A stretch of DNA of 64,000 nucleotides from Carettochelys insculpta (lineage: Eukaryota; Chordata; Testudines; Carettochelyidae), in assembly GCF_033958435.1 (NCBI RefSeq), contig NC_134137.1, forward strand, positions 229,689,501-229,753,500. Direction: 5' to 3'. This document shows, in pieces, positions 1 through 11,857 of the stretch (the first letter of the stretch is position 1; every line of letters begins with the position of its first letter). A program made the position numbers and the translations under genes. The notes beneath the pieces are model-generated. The model made no database searches. It had not been told where the DNA came from and worked only from the letters and a program-made list of their open reading frames with translations.

Positions 1-938
1 GAATTCTAGTAACTCAGACTTCTAACTAAGCAGAACTGATAGGGTAGCCTTTTGATGTTTAATGAGTTCTGCAGCAGATGTGAGATGTGATAGACAGGGG
101 AGCCTTGGTGATTTAGTGCTCATGAAACGAAATGATGAGATCCCCTCCTGAAAAAGAAAATGTAGCTAAAAAGGACAGTTTTTTTTTTCTTTTTCAGCCC
201 ATGTGGTTTTGATTTCCTCACCCCGTGCCTCTCAGTGCTGGCTCATTTCCATTCAAACACACACAGAACACTGAAAACTAATTAGCCTTGGATACAGCCA
301 CAGGAAGTTAGGCTGCCAAGTCCCCTTTCCCCCACAATTCCTCAACTTTCTCAGCTTGCCTTAGGCCAAGGGCCTTGCACTGGGCCTCTCTGTGTAGGTT
401 GCCAGGTCTAATTTTACAATTTCCCTTCACCTTATCAAGTATGCCCTAGGCCTGACAAAGGGGAAAGGATCTGAGCCAATGTTGTGTTGTGGGCCTTTCT
501 CCCTCACACCCTGTCCCCACCCACCTCTTTTCTTTTCTGCATCAACTTTGGGAGTCTTGCACATATCTAGTTTCTCTGTTGACTTGTTAATCTGACCTTT
601 GCTAATGCTTTTTAAAGGAACCAAAGAGAACTTCACCGTCTTGTAAAATTTAAGAGTCCCCCTTCTCCCAGACTTTGCTTGAAGGTTAACAGATTTTCCC
701 AAGAGCCAAAGCTCCACAGGTGTCAACCATTCTCAAGCATCTCATTTCAAAGTAGAACCCACCTCAATCCCAGTGCAAGAAGCCAGAGCCTGATTAGAGC
801 AAAGCAGCAAGCTGAATGCCAGCATTTAGTGGGCAGAGATGCTACTTGTGTAACATACTAGAAATTATCTGCTCCTTTCAGAGTGGCTGGGAAGTTATGT
901 TTAAAAGAAAAAAAACAAATTGTCAGAGTCCGGAAGGA
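1..938. other. Apparently single-copy non-coding DNA
   Basis: No repeat family, exon or RNA gene is recognised. There is a T-rich run near 180-196. The open frames here are short, overlap on both strands and have no recognisable domain. Confidence 0.5.
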
Positions 939-944
939 GATGTG

Positions 945-1110
945 GGTTTGTCTCCTGGTTTTATTATTGACTTGCTATGTGATCTTCAGCAAAAGCCACT
1001 TCAACTCCAGGGAGCTCAATTTCCCATTTCATAAGATGGCAATAACATTACTTCCCCACTTTTGCAAAGTGCTATGAGATCCATGAATGAAAAGCACCAT
1101 ATACATATTA
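945..1110 (+). repeat. MIR-like SINE relic
   Basis: The order of landmarks is that of the MIR/CORE-SINE consensus: a 'gctatgtgatctt' segment, a 'ctcaatttccc' segment, 'taagatggcaataa', then 'gcaaagtgctatgagatcc'. The match is diverged and has no clear tail, so this is an old relic. Confidence 0.65.
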
Positions 1111-1197
1111 TTTTTTATTGGCAGTCTCAGCAGAAAGGGCAAAGATGGAAAACTTTTATGAATTCCTATTTCAGCCACAGAGAAGGTCAGAATGAAG

Positions 1198-1690
1198 GAC
1201 GCAGGAACATAGGGATTGACATACTGAATCAAACTGATGTCTAAGCCAGTGTCCTGTCTCTGATTAGTGGCCACAACTAGATGCTTCAGAGGAAGATGTA
1301 AGGCAACCTGTCCCCAACATTAGGTCTTATCCTTATCTCTAAAAGGGATTAGCTTAAACCCTGACACATGTGGTTTAAATATTCCTCCCACAAAATATAT
1401 AAATAATTATGATAACACTGGGTATTCCTGGTATCTGTAAAAATGTCCAATCCTATTTGAATCTTGCTAAGTGCTGAGCCTCAGCAGCTTCCTGTGGCAG
1501 TGATTTCCACAGTTTAATCACACATTGTGTGAAAAAGTATTTCCTTTTCATTGCCATTAGTGGGAGACATATGGAGAAACCTGCAGTGCCACTGCCTTTG
1601 CTGTACTTCCCTTGGGAATAATAAACACTGATCTTCAGTCCACCGTGTTGTTAATCTGCCATCTTTCATCAGCATTACATTAATTTTATA
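1198..1690 (-). mobile_element. CR1 LINE 3' fragment (old subfamily)
   Basis: The plus strand reads as the complement of a CR1 3' portion common in turtles: 'gaacatagggattgacatac', a 'ccagtgtcctgtctctga' block, 'agatgcttcagaggaag', and later 'gatttccacagtttaatcac' followed by 'tgtgtgaaaaagtatttcc'. The last part corresponds to the ORF2 C-terminal region read in antisense. It is heavily diverged and carries an AT-rich internal stretch. The assignment rests on recalled family sequence, not on an alignment. Confidence 0.6.
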
Positions 1691-2182
1691 AAAGTTTACA
1701 AAGAATTAAAGCAAAATATAAATATAAGTGTTGAGAAAATCTAGGGTGGAGAAAGCAGAACAGAAAGCTTCCACCCTGGGGTCAAAGGGTGGCAATATAC
1801 ATGCAAGAATAGGAAAGTCTGAAGGTCAGTTTTGAATGGGTATTATGGGCAACCTTAATTTTACACCACCCTTAGATTTTGCTTGGGTTTTTGTTAATGT
1901 TCTTTCCATAAAATATGATTTGGTGGACTGTAGAATTGCTACTGCCATTAAGCTATTCTCATAGTTTGCAAAACATCCCTTATGTCATTTGATTTTATGG
2001 TTTTTATATGTTTCACCTAACATTGTGCAGATATGGAGAGGAGATTTCATTATGCAAATGGTCCTAAGACTATTCTGAAAGACAAAATGAGAATGATCTC
2101 AGAAATGTCATATTCTGTACAGATTCAGCGAGGGACTTAAACATGTACCTTGCTAAAAGCATACTAAAAGTCAATAGGACTG
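1691..2182. other. Non-coding DNA, nothing recognised
   Basis: AT-rich sequence without a recognisable repeat, exon or RNA gene. Confidence 0.5.
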
Positions 2183-2185
2183 CTT

Positions 2186-2621
2186 GGCTACGTCTACACT
2201 AGCCCCAAACTTCGAAATGGCCATGCAAATGGCCATTTCGAAGTTTAATAGTGAAGCGCTGAAATGCATATTCAGCGCCGCATTAGCATGCGGGCGGCCA
2301 CGGCACTTCGAAATTGACGCGCCTTCCCGCCGCGCGTCTCGTCCCGACGGGGCTCCTTTTCGAAAGGACCCCGCCTACTTCGAAGCCCCCTTATTCCCAT
2401 GAGCTGATGGGAATAAGGGGACTTTGAAGTAGGCGGGGTCCTTTCGAAAAGGAGCCCCGTCGGGACGAGACGTGCGGCAGCGAGGCGCATCAATTTCGAA
2501 GTGCCGCGGCCGCCCACATGCTAATGAAGCACTGAATATGCATTTCAGCGCTTCATTAGTAAACTTCAAAATGGCCATTTGCGTGGCCATTTCGAAGTTT
2601 GGGGCTAGTGTAGACACGGCC
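2186..2621. mobile_element. 436-bp fully palindromic MITE (Harbinger-type ends, family A)
   Basis: The left end begins GGCTACGTCTACACTAG and the right end is the complement of GGCCGTGTCTACACTAG. Both sides carry the 3-bp duplication CTT (2183-2185 and 2622-2624). The two arms are inverted copies along the whole length: the fold axis near 2403 is also the exact midpoint of the element. Arms are rich in TTCGAA motifs and each contains a secondary hairpin (about 2247-2290 and 2520-2560). There is no coding capacity; the open frames on the two strands encode the same residues only because the arms are inverted copies. It belongs with 28765-29201 and 57125-57532. Confidence 0.9.
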
Positions 2622-2880
2622 CTTATGTGATTAAAGCAAGGCATCTGTTTAAGTCCCTTGCTGGATCAGGGTCCTACAGTCTTCATGAAAAACATTATAC
2701 CATACATGGAGACAGTTCTGAATTCTGACATTTGTTTAAACAAAAATGCCATGGGCATTTTGACTAGTAGCTCTTTGGGACACGGATTTTCATTTTCTCT
2801 GTATTTTTACAGTGCCTAGCACCATTCGGCCCCAGCCTATCTGCTCCTATGTCTTACCACAATTTAGTTATTTAGCAATA

Positions 2881-3207
2881 CAGGTTGAACCTCTCTCGTC
2901 TGGCACCCTCGCGACCTGATTGGTGCCAAACCAGAGAATTTGCCGGACCATGGGAGGTCAATATTGTCGAGCAACATTACCAACACTTCCACTGCTCACT
3001 GGGCTCTTAGAAGACATTTATGGGTAAATTAGAGATTAATAACCACACAGAACACTGAGAGCCAAGACTGATGGCTGTAAAACAAACCTTATGGGACCAT
3101 GGGAAACTTGGCCACACCCATGATAAGTGGGAATCTGGCTAGCTAAAATCATGCTGGACCACGGATGTTGCCAGACCAGGGAGTGCCAGATTAGAGGGGT
3201 TCAACTG
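2881..3207. mobile_element. Tigger/pogo-like MITE
   Basis: Terminal inverted repeats read CAGGTTGAACCTCTCTCGTC at the left and the complement of CAGTTGAACCCCTCTAATC at the right. Flanks are TA on the left and TG on the right, consistent with a mutated TA target. The 327-bp size and the CAG...CTG ends fit non-autonomous Tigger derivatives. The 333-bp element at 55117-55449 has the same architecture. No coding sequence. Confidence 0.75.
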
Positions 3208-4988
3208 TGATTTCAGGTAAGGAATAAGCAGCAAGGCCACATGATTTTGTTTTTATGCTGCAATCCCTATTTTTAAGTTAATGGAGGAAGAGAAAGATGC
3301 AAAATGTGATATGTGAACAGAGATGTCTCTGAAACAAGAAAATTTCCAGATGACATTAGCTAAAGATGAGCTAAAAATGCAGTGGTCAAAAATTATGGGG
3401 CATTTGGATTTAGAATTCTGATTCAGCTCATTATGGAGAATGAGGTGAACTGCAAAGTTAATTCATAGATCCACAAATTCAAAGGCTAGAAGACAACAGA
3501 AGTACATTTACATTTAAGGTAAGGATAATGATTAAGACAACCAAAAAAGCAAATGTACAAGAGGATGAGGAAGACAGCATAGTATCTACATACCAGAAAA
3601 GGAGGGGGATTTTGTCTGGGTTTACTTTGCAAAGAATACATTTCAAAGGTTAAGTGGGTTAGAAAAAGGTTTGTCATGGGAAAGGGCTGGGCAGTTGAGA
3701 TGCTGAATGCCCCAAAAACAATGTTGTGGATGAAACCGGACAGTCGCTATGCTCTCAAATTAATTCATACAAGAAAATTATAGAAGACCACCACATCCCC
3801 CATAAGCTCCATGTGAACACTTCAGAAAGTGATCATTCTATAGATGATATATTAGTCGTCATCCTCACAGGAAACCTGCACAAGACTTTCAAAAGATGAA
3901 CCTGGGAAGTTTGGTCAGTTTCAGAGAGGTAGCCAGGTTAATCTCTTTCAGCAAAAACAACCAAGGAGACTGGTTGCAAATTCAAACCTTGCCGCAACAA
4001 TCTGCCTGCCTCACCAGCAAACTTCTTGAAACTCTGTTAATCTCAACTCTGTCTTCCAGTTAACAATCAGTGAACCCGAGTCCCCAAGAGACAGCCCTCT
4101 GTAGTGTCCAGTCTCTCTCACTAGACACTCTGAAATGATTAAATTCCTTGCCTTTGAAGAAGCACTGTTAGGTTAGCTGAGGACTCACTTTTTCTGTCAA
4201 TATACCACACTAAGATGGTGTATAGGAAAAGTAGACTGTGTTTATTAATAATGAACAGATAGCTAAGTTATACTAAGAGAAAAAGAGATAGGTAGACTTA
4301 CAAGAAAACAAAACGTGCTTTCTAGTGGCTAAACCTTAATTTTAGCAAGTTAAAATCTTTGCCTAAGCAGGTTTCTCACATTAGGTTACTGACATATCTT
4401 CCCCCCGCAGGACAGAGAAACCACCTTGTCAGAATCAGACTGGCCTGACCCCATTGTTCCTTAGGTTATGGATAACTGGGCCCCTGGCTGATCTACAGTT
4501 TTCATGGAATATCTCCCATTCTCTCCCTTGTTTCTGAGTTGCTGTGGTACATACTGGGGGTCCCAAGCCTGGCGTGCATCATTGGAGATACAGTCTGGCT
4601 GGGGACCAAGGCCCATAGGGGAGAAAGCAAACGACAAGCAAACTCCCATGGGGCACCTCAATGGCATGTCTGAAATTGAAATTTTGGTTTTCGAACAAAA
4701 TTTTTCAGTTTTGGACAAAACATTTGAGATTTAGATCAAAATTTTTTTTCAGTTGTCAGATGGTTTGTTTGTTGACAAAATATAAAAGTAGTTTGTTTAG
4801 TCAAAAACCAATTTTCCATCAAATAACAATTTAGACAATCTTTTGACCAGGCCTACTATTACAATTTAAGCCTTTGGAAAATCAGTGCAGATTAGGCACA
4901 TAAAGCATCATTTGAGTCTTTCAACGCAGTTTGCACAGTGCATAATTGCATGGTATATTATTGTTAGACTCACAAGGTCAGTCTTATA
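3208..4988. other. Non-coding DNA with weak retroelement traces
   Basis: No exon is recognised. At about 3780-3900 the plus strand has a short frame (around 'gatgatatattagtcgtcatcctcacaggaaacctg') that resembles the C-terminal part of a PLE GIY-YIG protein. At about 3920-3960 'gtagccaggttaatctc' and 'cagcaaaaacaac' resemble PLE-type termini seen at 34075. Around 4140-4480 the sequence looks like an antisense LTR end. All three are weak. Confidence 0.3.
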
Positions 4989-5401
4989 GGCTACATCTAT
5001 GTGGGCAGCTTCTGTCAACAGAGGTCACTGTTGACAGAGAAACCCTGGCAAAACTTCTGTCGACAGATAGCATCTACACACAAAAGCAGATTGAAAGAGT
5101 GATCCACTCTGTTGACAGAGAGCAGCCAGACTGCCTGGCCCTCTCTCAACAGAACGGCTGGCTAGAAGCTTGGCAAACAGGGCTGCCCCGGGAACCGAAG
5201 CCCTCTCTGTTGACAGAATTGTCCACACGGGCACTCTGTTGACAAAACACTGTCAACAGAGGCACTACACCTGATCCGGGAGAGGTATACCACTGCCAGC
5301 TAAACAGCTGAGTTTTGCTGACAAACTCTCAACAGAATGCTGTAACTGTGTAGACGCTCAGCCCAATTTTGTCAACAGAAGCTGTTCAAGTAGACACAGC
5401 C
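4989..5401. mobile_element. MITE with Harbinger-type ends, packed with CTGTYRACAG motifs
   Basis: The left end begins GGCTACATCTATGTG and the right end is the complement of GGCTGTGTCTACTTG. Flanks are ATA and ATG, so the 3-bp duplication is imperfect. About ten copies of the short palindrome CTGTYRACAG or a one-base variant occur in 413 bp, in both halves. The internal sequence is unrelated to the TTCGAA-rich families although the ends are the same. Non-coding. Confidence 0.75.
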
Positions 5402-5899
5402 ATGGTATACCACAGTGCATTATTCTATAGTACAACATACATTTTGGTTAAGGGGAATTTGAAGACCACTGTTGGTATCATACTTTGTGGATGGATGATA
5501 TGTTTGGAAGGGGCCAGATGCATTTGCCAAATGATATTCTATATGTGCATAATGTTGTATTGTACTTGGAAAGTTCTGAGCATATTATGTGGGCTACCAG
5601 GAAAAAATTAATAATAATATGGATCTGAATGAGGCACACAGGAATTACTGAAGGTAAGTAGCAGGTAAAGTGCAGTGTAAATGATTAGATAACTATATTA
5701 GATAGCTGGATAGATCCATCCCTGTATTGAATGGATGGACCTGAGTGAAATTAATTAGTGATTCACCTACTACCAGAAATAGGGGTGTTTGTTCTGTAGC
5801 ACAGTCCCTGGGGTTATCTGTTATATGTCACTGTTACTGTAGACACTTAGTTTTGATTTACTATCTAAACCTTTAATACCATAGATGTGTGTCTACATG

Positions 5900-5944
<45 letters not shown>

Positions 5945-8290
5945 TTTTTAACCCCTTGGAATGATTTAGTATAAAATACAAAATAATTTCCAAATGCCTT
6001 GTGTGAACTAAACTGATCTCAGGAAATGTGGGAAGGATAACAACTTTATTTTCTTAAAAACAAAATTGAAAGTGTCAGTTTATCAACTGGATTTTAAAAA
6101 TAGACTTTTAAAAATTCCATCTCTGAGATCAACAACTCCCATGTCAATACACCATGTAAGAAAATAACCACCTCTACTGTAATGTTAATTGGCTTCCATC
6201 ATGCTGTATCATTTAAGGTATAAGAAAGCATGTTCTGCTGAACACAGAGCATCCATTCCTCTGTAGTTTAATTGCATTTCTGTTTTCCACATTATGAAAT
6301 ATTGTTCTTTATCACATATTGCTTTTACGTGTTATACAGCATTTTTATTCTGACATATCTCAAAGTATTAGCAAAACAGACAAACTAGAACAAAATACCT
6401 TTTCCCCTCATTGCAAAGCCATTTTACTTAAATATGCAGAAATCCATTCTGTCATGGTATACTGTATTTTATCTAAAACAGTCTGCAGAATGAATTTAGA
6501 GAGATTTGATTAAAATAAAGTGAAAGTTCCAATGATGCAAAATACATGTATTGAAAATATTTATGGTTTCATTCAGCTGCTCTTACTTTCATTTTAAATT
6601 TTAAAAATCATCATGACTCCCATTCAGAAAAAGATTATCCTGTTAATAACTGTAGTGATAGCCACACTAAGATCCCAGGCAGAGATAGGGAATAAAAAAT
6701 AATCTCATACCTTTGCTTTTTCTTTCTTTTTTAGTGGCAGGTGGAAGAGGTGAGAGTTTTTGATATACCTTAAAAAGTATAACACCTCCAATGAGTCTCT
6801 GGAGGAATGGGTTTCAAATTTCTGCACCATGGCTTTGGTTCCAAGTTAGAAGAAGCCCGTTTTCTGGCTTAGTTTCTGCCACAGCAGAAATCCTGGATGA
6901 CCAGTTTAAAGATTTTTAAATCATTAAGCTCCCATCTGGAATATAATTTGGACCTACACATGGACACTGCCTCCTTCTCAGCCTACAGCCTGTAAGTTTA
7001 AAAAACAGATTATCTTAGACCAGTAATAACTGGAAATGCAGGCGGGTGTTGAGTAACTGGATCACAGGCTCTTTGATGATGGAAAATTGAAAATTTACTG
7101 TTGAAAAATTCTGATTTTCCAGGAACTGCATACCCTTTTGGAATATCATGCAGTCTGTTGTATTCAGGGCAACCTGGAAGAGAATCCATGAGACAACAGT
7201 CCAAAAACTTCATTGTATGTGTGCCAAAGGTCTAAGGTTCTTTATATATATTGAAATATGGAGAATATGTGTGTTGCCCCTTGGCACAATATCTCTGCAG
7301 CTCTAGTCACATAAGATCTGATGAATAATCTTAGCACTGGTTTCAGGAACGAAAGCTTCTATCCTATGTTCCCCATATGGCTTTTAAATGCTGTCTACCA
7401 TATGACATCATCTGAATGGCTTCAGTCTTGGCTCACCTCCCCACTTTACCCTTCTCAAGAACAGAAGCCTTAATGAGTTAAGTTAGTGAATTTGGCTGTT
7501 TAGCCAGGAGCACTGAGTCATCTTCAGGCTTCATAATTTTTTACAACTATTAAATTGCAGAGCTGTTTTCTGTGTTTTTATTTTGGTGGGAAGCCTGCAA
7601 TTACGGTTAATGCTTTGTACTTATTCAGCGACATGTGGTAACACTACAGAGAATAAAGATCAGGAAACACATGGAGTTGACAGGCAGGACCAATCATTTG
7701 CTCTTTGCCAAGAGGGCTGCATTCATATACGTTTCTGGCAGCTAGCTGCATGACACCTCAAGTTCCCTCCCTTGTCTTTCCAAGAGTAACACAGGTTTTC
7801 TTTCCCCTGCAAAGGAAAAATTATATCATAACATCTACCTCTTCCAATCCCCCTCTCAAAAACCATTTCCCTCATTCCAAGGCATCTGAATGAGATAAAA
7901 GTATTGAGTTTAAGAACTGGTGACCATAACTCAGAATTGCTGCAGTCCATATTATGAATGATTGCTTTGACACATCAATTACACAGTTGATACATTTGAG
8001 ATAAAATGATGGGAACATATTTTATTTTCTTTAAAAAAGTGGTGACCATTAGAACACAATTATACATTTTGTTGCCAATTTGTAGTACTTGAATTTACAC
8101 GTATATAAAAACCATGGGTAAGTTATTTCTGCACAACCATTAGCACAATGCAACAATATGCCAACTAAGTTTGTGCATCCATCTATACCTACACAGCCTA
8201 ACAGTAATAAGCATTCTGGGAAAATGTAGACGATCATCTCAGAGGGCAGGTGAGATGCATAAGAAGCTGCATCAGCAGCCTTTATTACAA
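5402..8290. other. Largely single-copy non-coding DNA
   Basis: Apart from the (CA)n tract at 5902-5941, no repeat or gene is recognised over nearly 2.9 kb. The sequence is AT-rich with short open frames that lack any recognisable domain. Confidence 0.5.
5902..5941. repeat. (CA)20 microsatellite
   Basis: Twenty uninterrupted CA dinucleotides. It is a candidate length-polymorphic marker. Confidence 0.98.
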
Positions 8291-9203
8291 TTCATAGGGT
8301 CACAGAGTCCAAGACCAGAAGGGACCATTGTGGTCTACTCTGAACACATGTACAACTTAGATGGTGGAACTTCCCTACAAAAATTCCTAGTACATACTAT
8401 TTAGGAAATTGTCCAATTTAAAAATTACCAGGGATGGAGAATCCATTACAACCCTTGGTAAGTTGCTGCAATGGGTAATCGCTCTCAATATTAAAATTTA
8501 CACTTTATTTGCAGTCTGAATTTGTCTCGCTTCAACCTTCAACAATAAATTGTGTTATACTTTTCTCTGCTAGATTGAACTGCTCATTATTAAACATTTG
8601 TTCCCTATCTAGGTACTTACAGACTGTAATCCAATCATCCCTTACACTTCTCTTTGTTAAAAAATAAATCAATAGAGCTCTTTGAGACTGTCACTGTAAG
8701 TCAAGTTTTCAACTCTTTTAATCATTGTCCCAGCTCATCTCTGAACTTGTTCCAATTTATCACCCCTCTTTCTGAATTGTAGGCACCAGAACTGGACCCA
8801 GTATTCCAGCAATGGCCACATCGGTGCCAAATAGAGAGGTAAAATAACATTTCTGCTCCTGCTCAATATTCTCATTTATGAATATAAGGATAATGTTAGC
8901 TCTTTTGGCCATATTGTCACACTGTGATCTCATATTCAGCTGAATACCTGCCACCACCCCCATTCTTTTTAAGAGTTACTGCTTTCCAGGCTAGAGACCC
9001 ATGTCCTGTAAATATGGCATACTTCTTCTTTGCTAAATGTTTACATTTGTGTGCTGCCATATTAAAATGAGTATAATTTCCTTGCATCCCAGTTCCCAAA
9101 TGATCCAGATGTTTCTGTATAAGTGTTCTGTTATCATCATTTACCACTCCTCCAATTTTTGTTTCCTTCTAGGTCTTAGGCAAAATGTCTAAATAACATA
9201 GAA

Positions 9204-9507
9204 CAGGGGTTTCAACCTTCATTGCACCGTAACCCCCTTACGACAGTAAATGTTAGTACACAACCCCAGGGGAGGGGAACTAAAGACTGAGCCCACCTGA
9301 ACCCCTCTGTCCTTTGTGGAGTGGGAATGGGACAGTAAAGCTGAAGCACAAAACACAGGGCTGAAATCCTCAGGCCTTGGCCTCGAGTGCTAGGGCATGG
9401 CTTTAGCTTTGGCCCTGAGACCTAGCAAATCTACGCCAATCCTAGTGACCCATTAAAATTGGATTGGAACCCACTTTGGGACCCAGCCCACAGTCTGAGG
9501 ACCTCTG
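9204..9507. mobile_element. Non-autonomous hAT element in CR1
   Basis: Left end CAGGGGTTTCAACC and right end complementary to CAGAGGTCCTCAGAC, typical hAT-like ends. Flanking octamers acatagaa and acaacaaa match at five of eight positions, consistent with an old 8-bp duplication. Internal blocks ('gcaccgtaacccccttacga', 'gggacccagcccacagtctg') are shared with 26336-26611. No ORF. Confidence 0.75.
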
Positions 9508-9723
9508 ACAACAAAGCTAAGAAATTATTTCTATGGGAACCCACTATAAACATGTATTCAATGAAGAGTCTCTATTTATAATTACATTTTGAGACCTGCT
9601 TTTAATCCATTTAATGTGTGCTATGTTAATTTTATATCATTCTAGGTTTTCAATAAAAATATAATGGGGTGCAAAGTCAAATTCCTTTCAAAAGATGAAA
9701 TAACAATATTACCTTAACATTAA

Positions 9724-10457
9724 GGCTACGTCTACACTAGCACACTGCTTGGAAGTAGCCTTTTTCAAAGTAAGAACATCAAAATAGGCTACTTTGATGT
9801 GTATCATCTACACGTCCTCTGGGGCTGGTGCCGTCGACATTCAATATCGAAGTAGCAATGGGGAACGTCGAAAGGAGCCGACCTAGGAGGAAATGCGGAG
9901 CGTCCACACACACAAGCGCTCTCCGTCGAAATAAGGGGCCAGCAAAGCCTGCAGACGGGGTCACAGGCTGGGCTAGCCCTTCTGGGGCAAAAGCAAGCTG
10001 CTCCCTTAAAGGACCCCTCCCAGACACACTGGGCCTGCATAGCATGAGGTCCACAGAGCCAACAACTGGTTGCAGACCCAGTGCACACAGCATGGACCCC
10101 CAGCTGCAGCAGCAGCAGCAGCCAGAAGCCCTGGGCTAAGGGCTGCTGCACACGGCAACCATAGAGCCCTGCAGGGGCTGGACAGATCATCTCTCAACCC
10201 CTCCGCTGATGGCCACCATGGAGGACCCCACGATTTCAATGTAGCAGGATGTGGATCGTCTACACACGCCGGACTTCGACATTGAATGTCGAAGTAGGGC
10301 GCTGTTCCCATCTCTGGATAAGAATAGGAATTTCGATGTCTCGCCGCCTAACGTTGATTTCAACGTCGAAATAGCGCACAGCGTTTGTAGATATGACACG
10401 TGCTATTTTGATGTTGTGCCAGCTGCTTCAAAATAGCTGGCTAGTGTAGACACATCC
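9724..10457. mobile_element. 734-bp Harbinger-like element in CR1 (family E)
   Basis: Ends begin GGCTACGTCTACACTAGC on the left and complement GGATGTGTCTACACTAGC on the right; both sides carry a TAA duplication (9721-9723, 10458-10460). Arms are rich in TCGA and TTCGA motifs. The interior contains a CAG-rich stretch near 10100 and a block ('ccttaaaggacccctcc') resembling one in the full Harbinger at 43.7 kb, so it may be an internally deleted derivative. It shares its body with 24497-25207 in opposite orientation. The apparent 100-128-residue ORFs here have no recognisable domain. Confidence 0.85.
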
Positions 10458-10869
10458 TAACAGTATTATCTTTATGAAACAAACTGGTAATCTCTTCAAA
10501 AATTTCAAGTTATTTTGACAGGATCTCTTTGCCATAAATCCAGATTGATTGGTTATACTTATTATTACCTTCCTCTGACTCTTCATTCTTCCAGTCCTGT
10601 ATCATCTGCTCCCTTGAACAAGCTTCAACATGTAGGGCTCTACCAATGTATTGTAATGATTAGTATGGACAGCCCCTCCACTAGTCAGTGGTGTCTTTTT
10701 CTTAGTGTTGAATTACTGTCTTACTTTGATATTATATTGCTGTTGTATCAAATGGAAGAGGAGGGTCATAGCAAGTTGTGAGTCCCACCTGTGTGTACTA
10801 GAGTTGGTAATTGCAGTGTTTCTATAAAAGCTCTGCGATTCTGTGAGTGTTACAACTGGTGACAGTGAC

Positions 10870-11310
10870 TGCAAGTTGCTGAAAGCACCTCTGCCTGAGA
10901 AGCTTACTGGTCCTGCAGATGGGACTGGAATCTGTGAATACTTAACAAACTTTGAGCTGTTCCTCTTTGTCAGTAAGTGGACTGATGAGAAAACAGCGCA
11001 GTACCTAGTAGTGGTTTGAGTTGGTGATGCAAAGTGTTTTACCAGCAGCTTCTCTGTGCAGTTTGTGGATAGTTATGTAACATTTATATAACAACAACGA
11101 TACGAGATTGGCCTTTCTGAAATATTGAAAGACACGCCCAGCTGAGAAGACCGGAAGGAGAGGAAACCCTGGACAGTTATCTGTGTGCACTGGGGAGACT
11201 GCTAGATGCTTTTTTCTGCACTGCCCTGGCTGAGAAGAAGGCTCTCGTGAAGCACATCTTGCCGCACTGAAGCTGGAGCTGTCAGGGCAGAGAGGATCTG
11301 TGCCCAATGG
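10870..11310 (+). pseudogene. gypsy gag-like remnant
   Basis: A frame starting near 10878 reads as a gag-type N-terminus (a LPEKLTGPADGTG-like stretch followed by EYLTNFELFL and WTDEKTAQYL). Such blocks head the capsid region of vertebrate gypsy elements. It is broken by several frameshifts and stops; later pieces up to 11310 are recoverable only by switching frames. No zinc knuckle is visible. The assignment is by pattern and by position just after the primer-binding-site-like segment. Confidence 0.5.
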
Positions 11311-11418
11311 CAACCTAAGGTGAAAAGTCAGCTTATGAACAGTTTAACAGGAGAACTTCATAACCCACTCCCTCAGTGGGTTTCAAAGCCCAGGCTCCAA
11401 CTCAAGTGGGAACATCTT

Positions 11419-11854
11419 GGCTGTGTCTACACGTGCCCCTTCTCTTCGAAAGGGGCATGTTAATGGGCAGGTTCAAAAGATGCTAATGAGGCACTGCAAT
11501 GAATATGCAGCATCTCATTATCATAATTATGGCTACGGTGATTTGAAAGTGGGGCTTTTCGAACCACGCACTGCCCGTGGAGATGGGACCTTCCGAAAGG
11601 AACCTCCCAGGTTTTGAAAGCCCTTCTTCCTATCTGGTGATCAGAAGAAGGGCTGTCTCAAACTAGGGGGATCCTTTTGGAAGGTCCCGTCTCCAAGGGT
11701 GGTGCGCAATTTGCAAAGCCGCACTTTCGAATAACCGCGGCCACCATTATGATAATGAGGTGCTGCATGTTCATTGCAGCACCTCATTAGCATCTTTTGA
11801 ACCTGCCCATTAACATGCCCCTTTCGAAGAGAAGGGGCATCTGTAGACACAGGG
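11419..11854. mobile_element. 436-bp palindromic MITE in gypsy (family B)
   Basis: Left end GGCTGTGTCTACACG; right end ...GTAGACACAGGG. CTT duplication at 11416-11418 and 11855-11857. The arms are long inverted copies with CTTTCGAAAGG-type motifs near the ends. Each arm contains the sub-hairpin AATGAGG...CTCATTA (about 11485-11525 and 11750-11790). The 167-bp element at 23750 is a shortened member of the same family. Non-coding. Confidence 0.88.
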
Positions 11855-11857
11855 CTT

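Larger units (their letters stand above)
8292..10625 (-). mobile_element. CR1 LINE 3' part, split by two later transposons
   Basis: The plus strand begins with the complement of the CR1 3' end ('catagggtcacagagtccaa', 'gaccagaagggacc') and continues through the long 3' region known from reptilian CR1 ('accagggatggagaatcc', 'gcaccagaactggacccagt', 'ttacattttgagacctgc', 'tgacaggatctc'). The element is continuous once the hAT at 9204-9507 and the Harbinger-like element at 9724-10457 are removed. The internal region is shorter than that of full CR1 copies. No open ORF2 remains. Confidence 0.85.

Noticed and set aside
2184..2644. Open frames of 72-89 codons on both strands with near-identical residues
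   Set aside because: They are the two arms of a palindromic MITE read in both directions, with no start context or domain.
9779..10190. Long overlapping open frames (103-128 codons) on both strands
   Set aside because: They lie in a GC-rich non-autonomous Harbinger-like element, overlap one another and show no domain.
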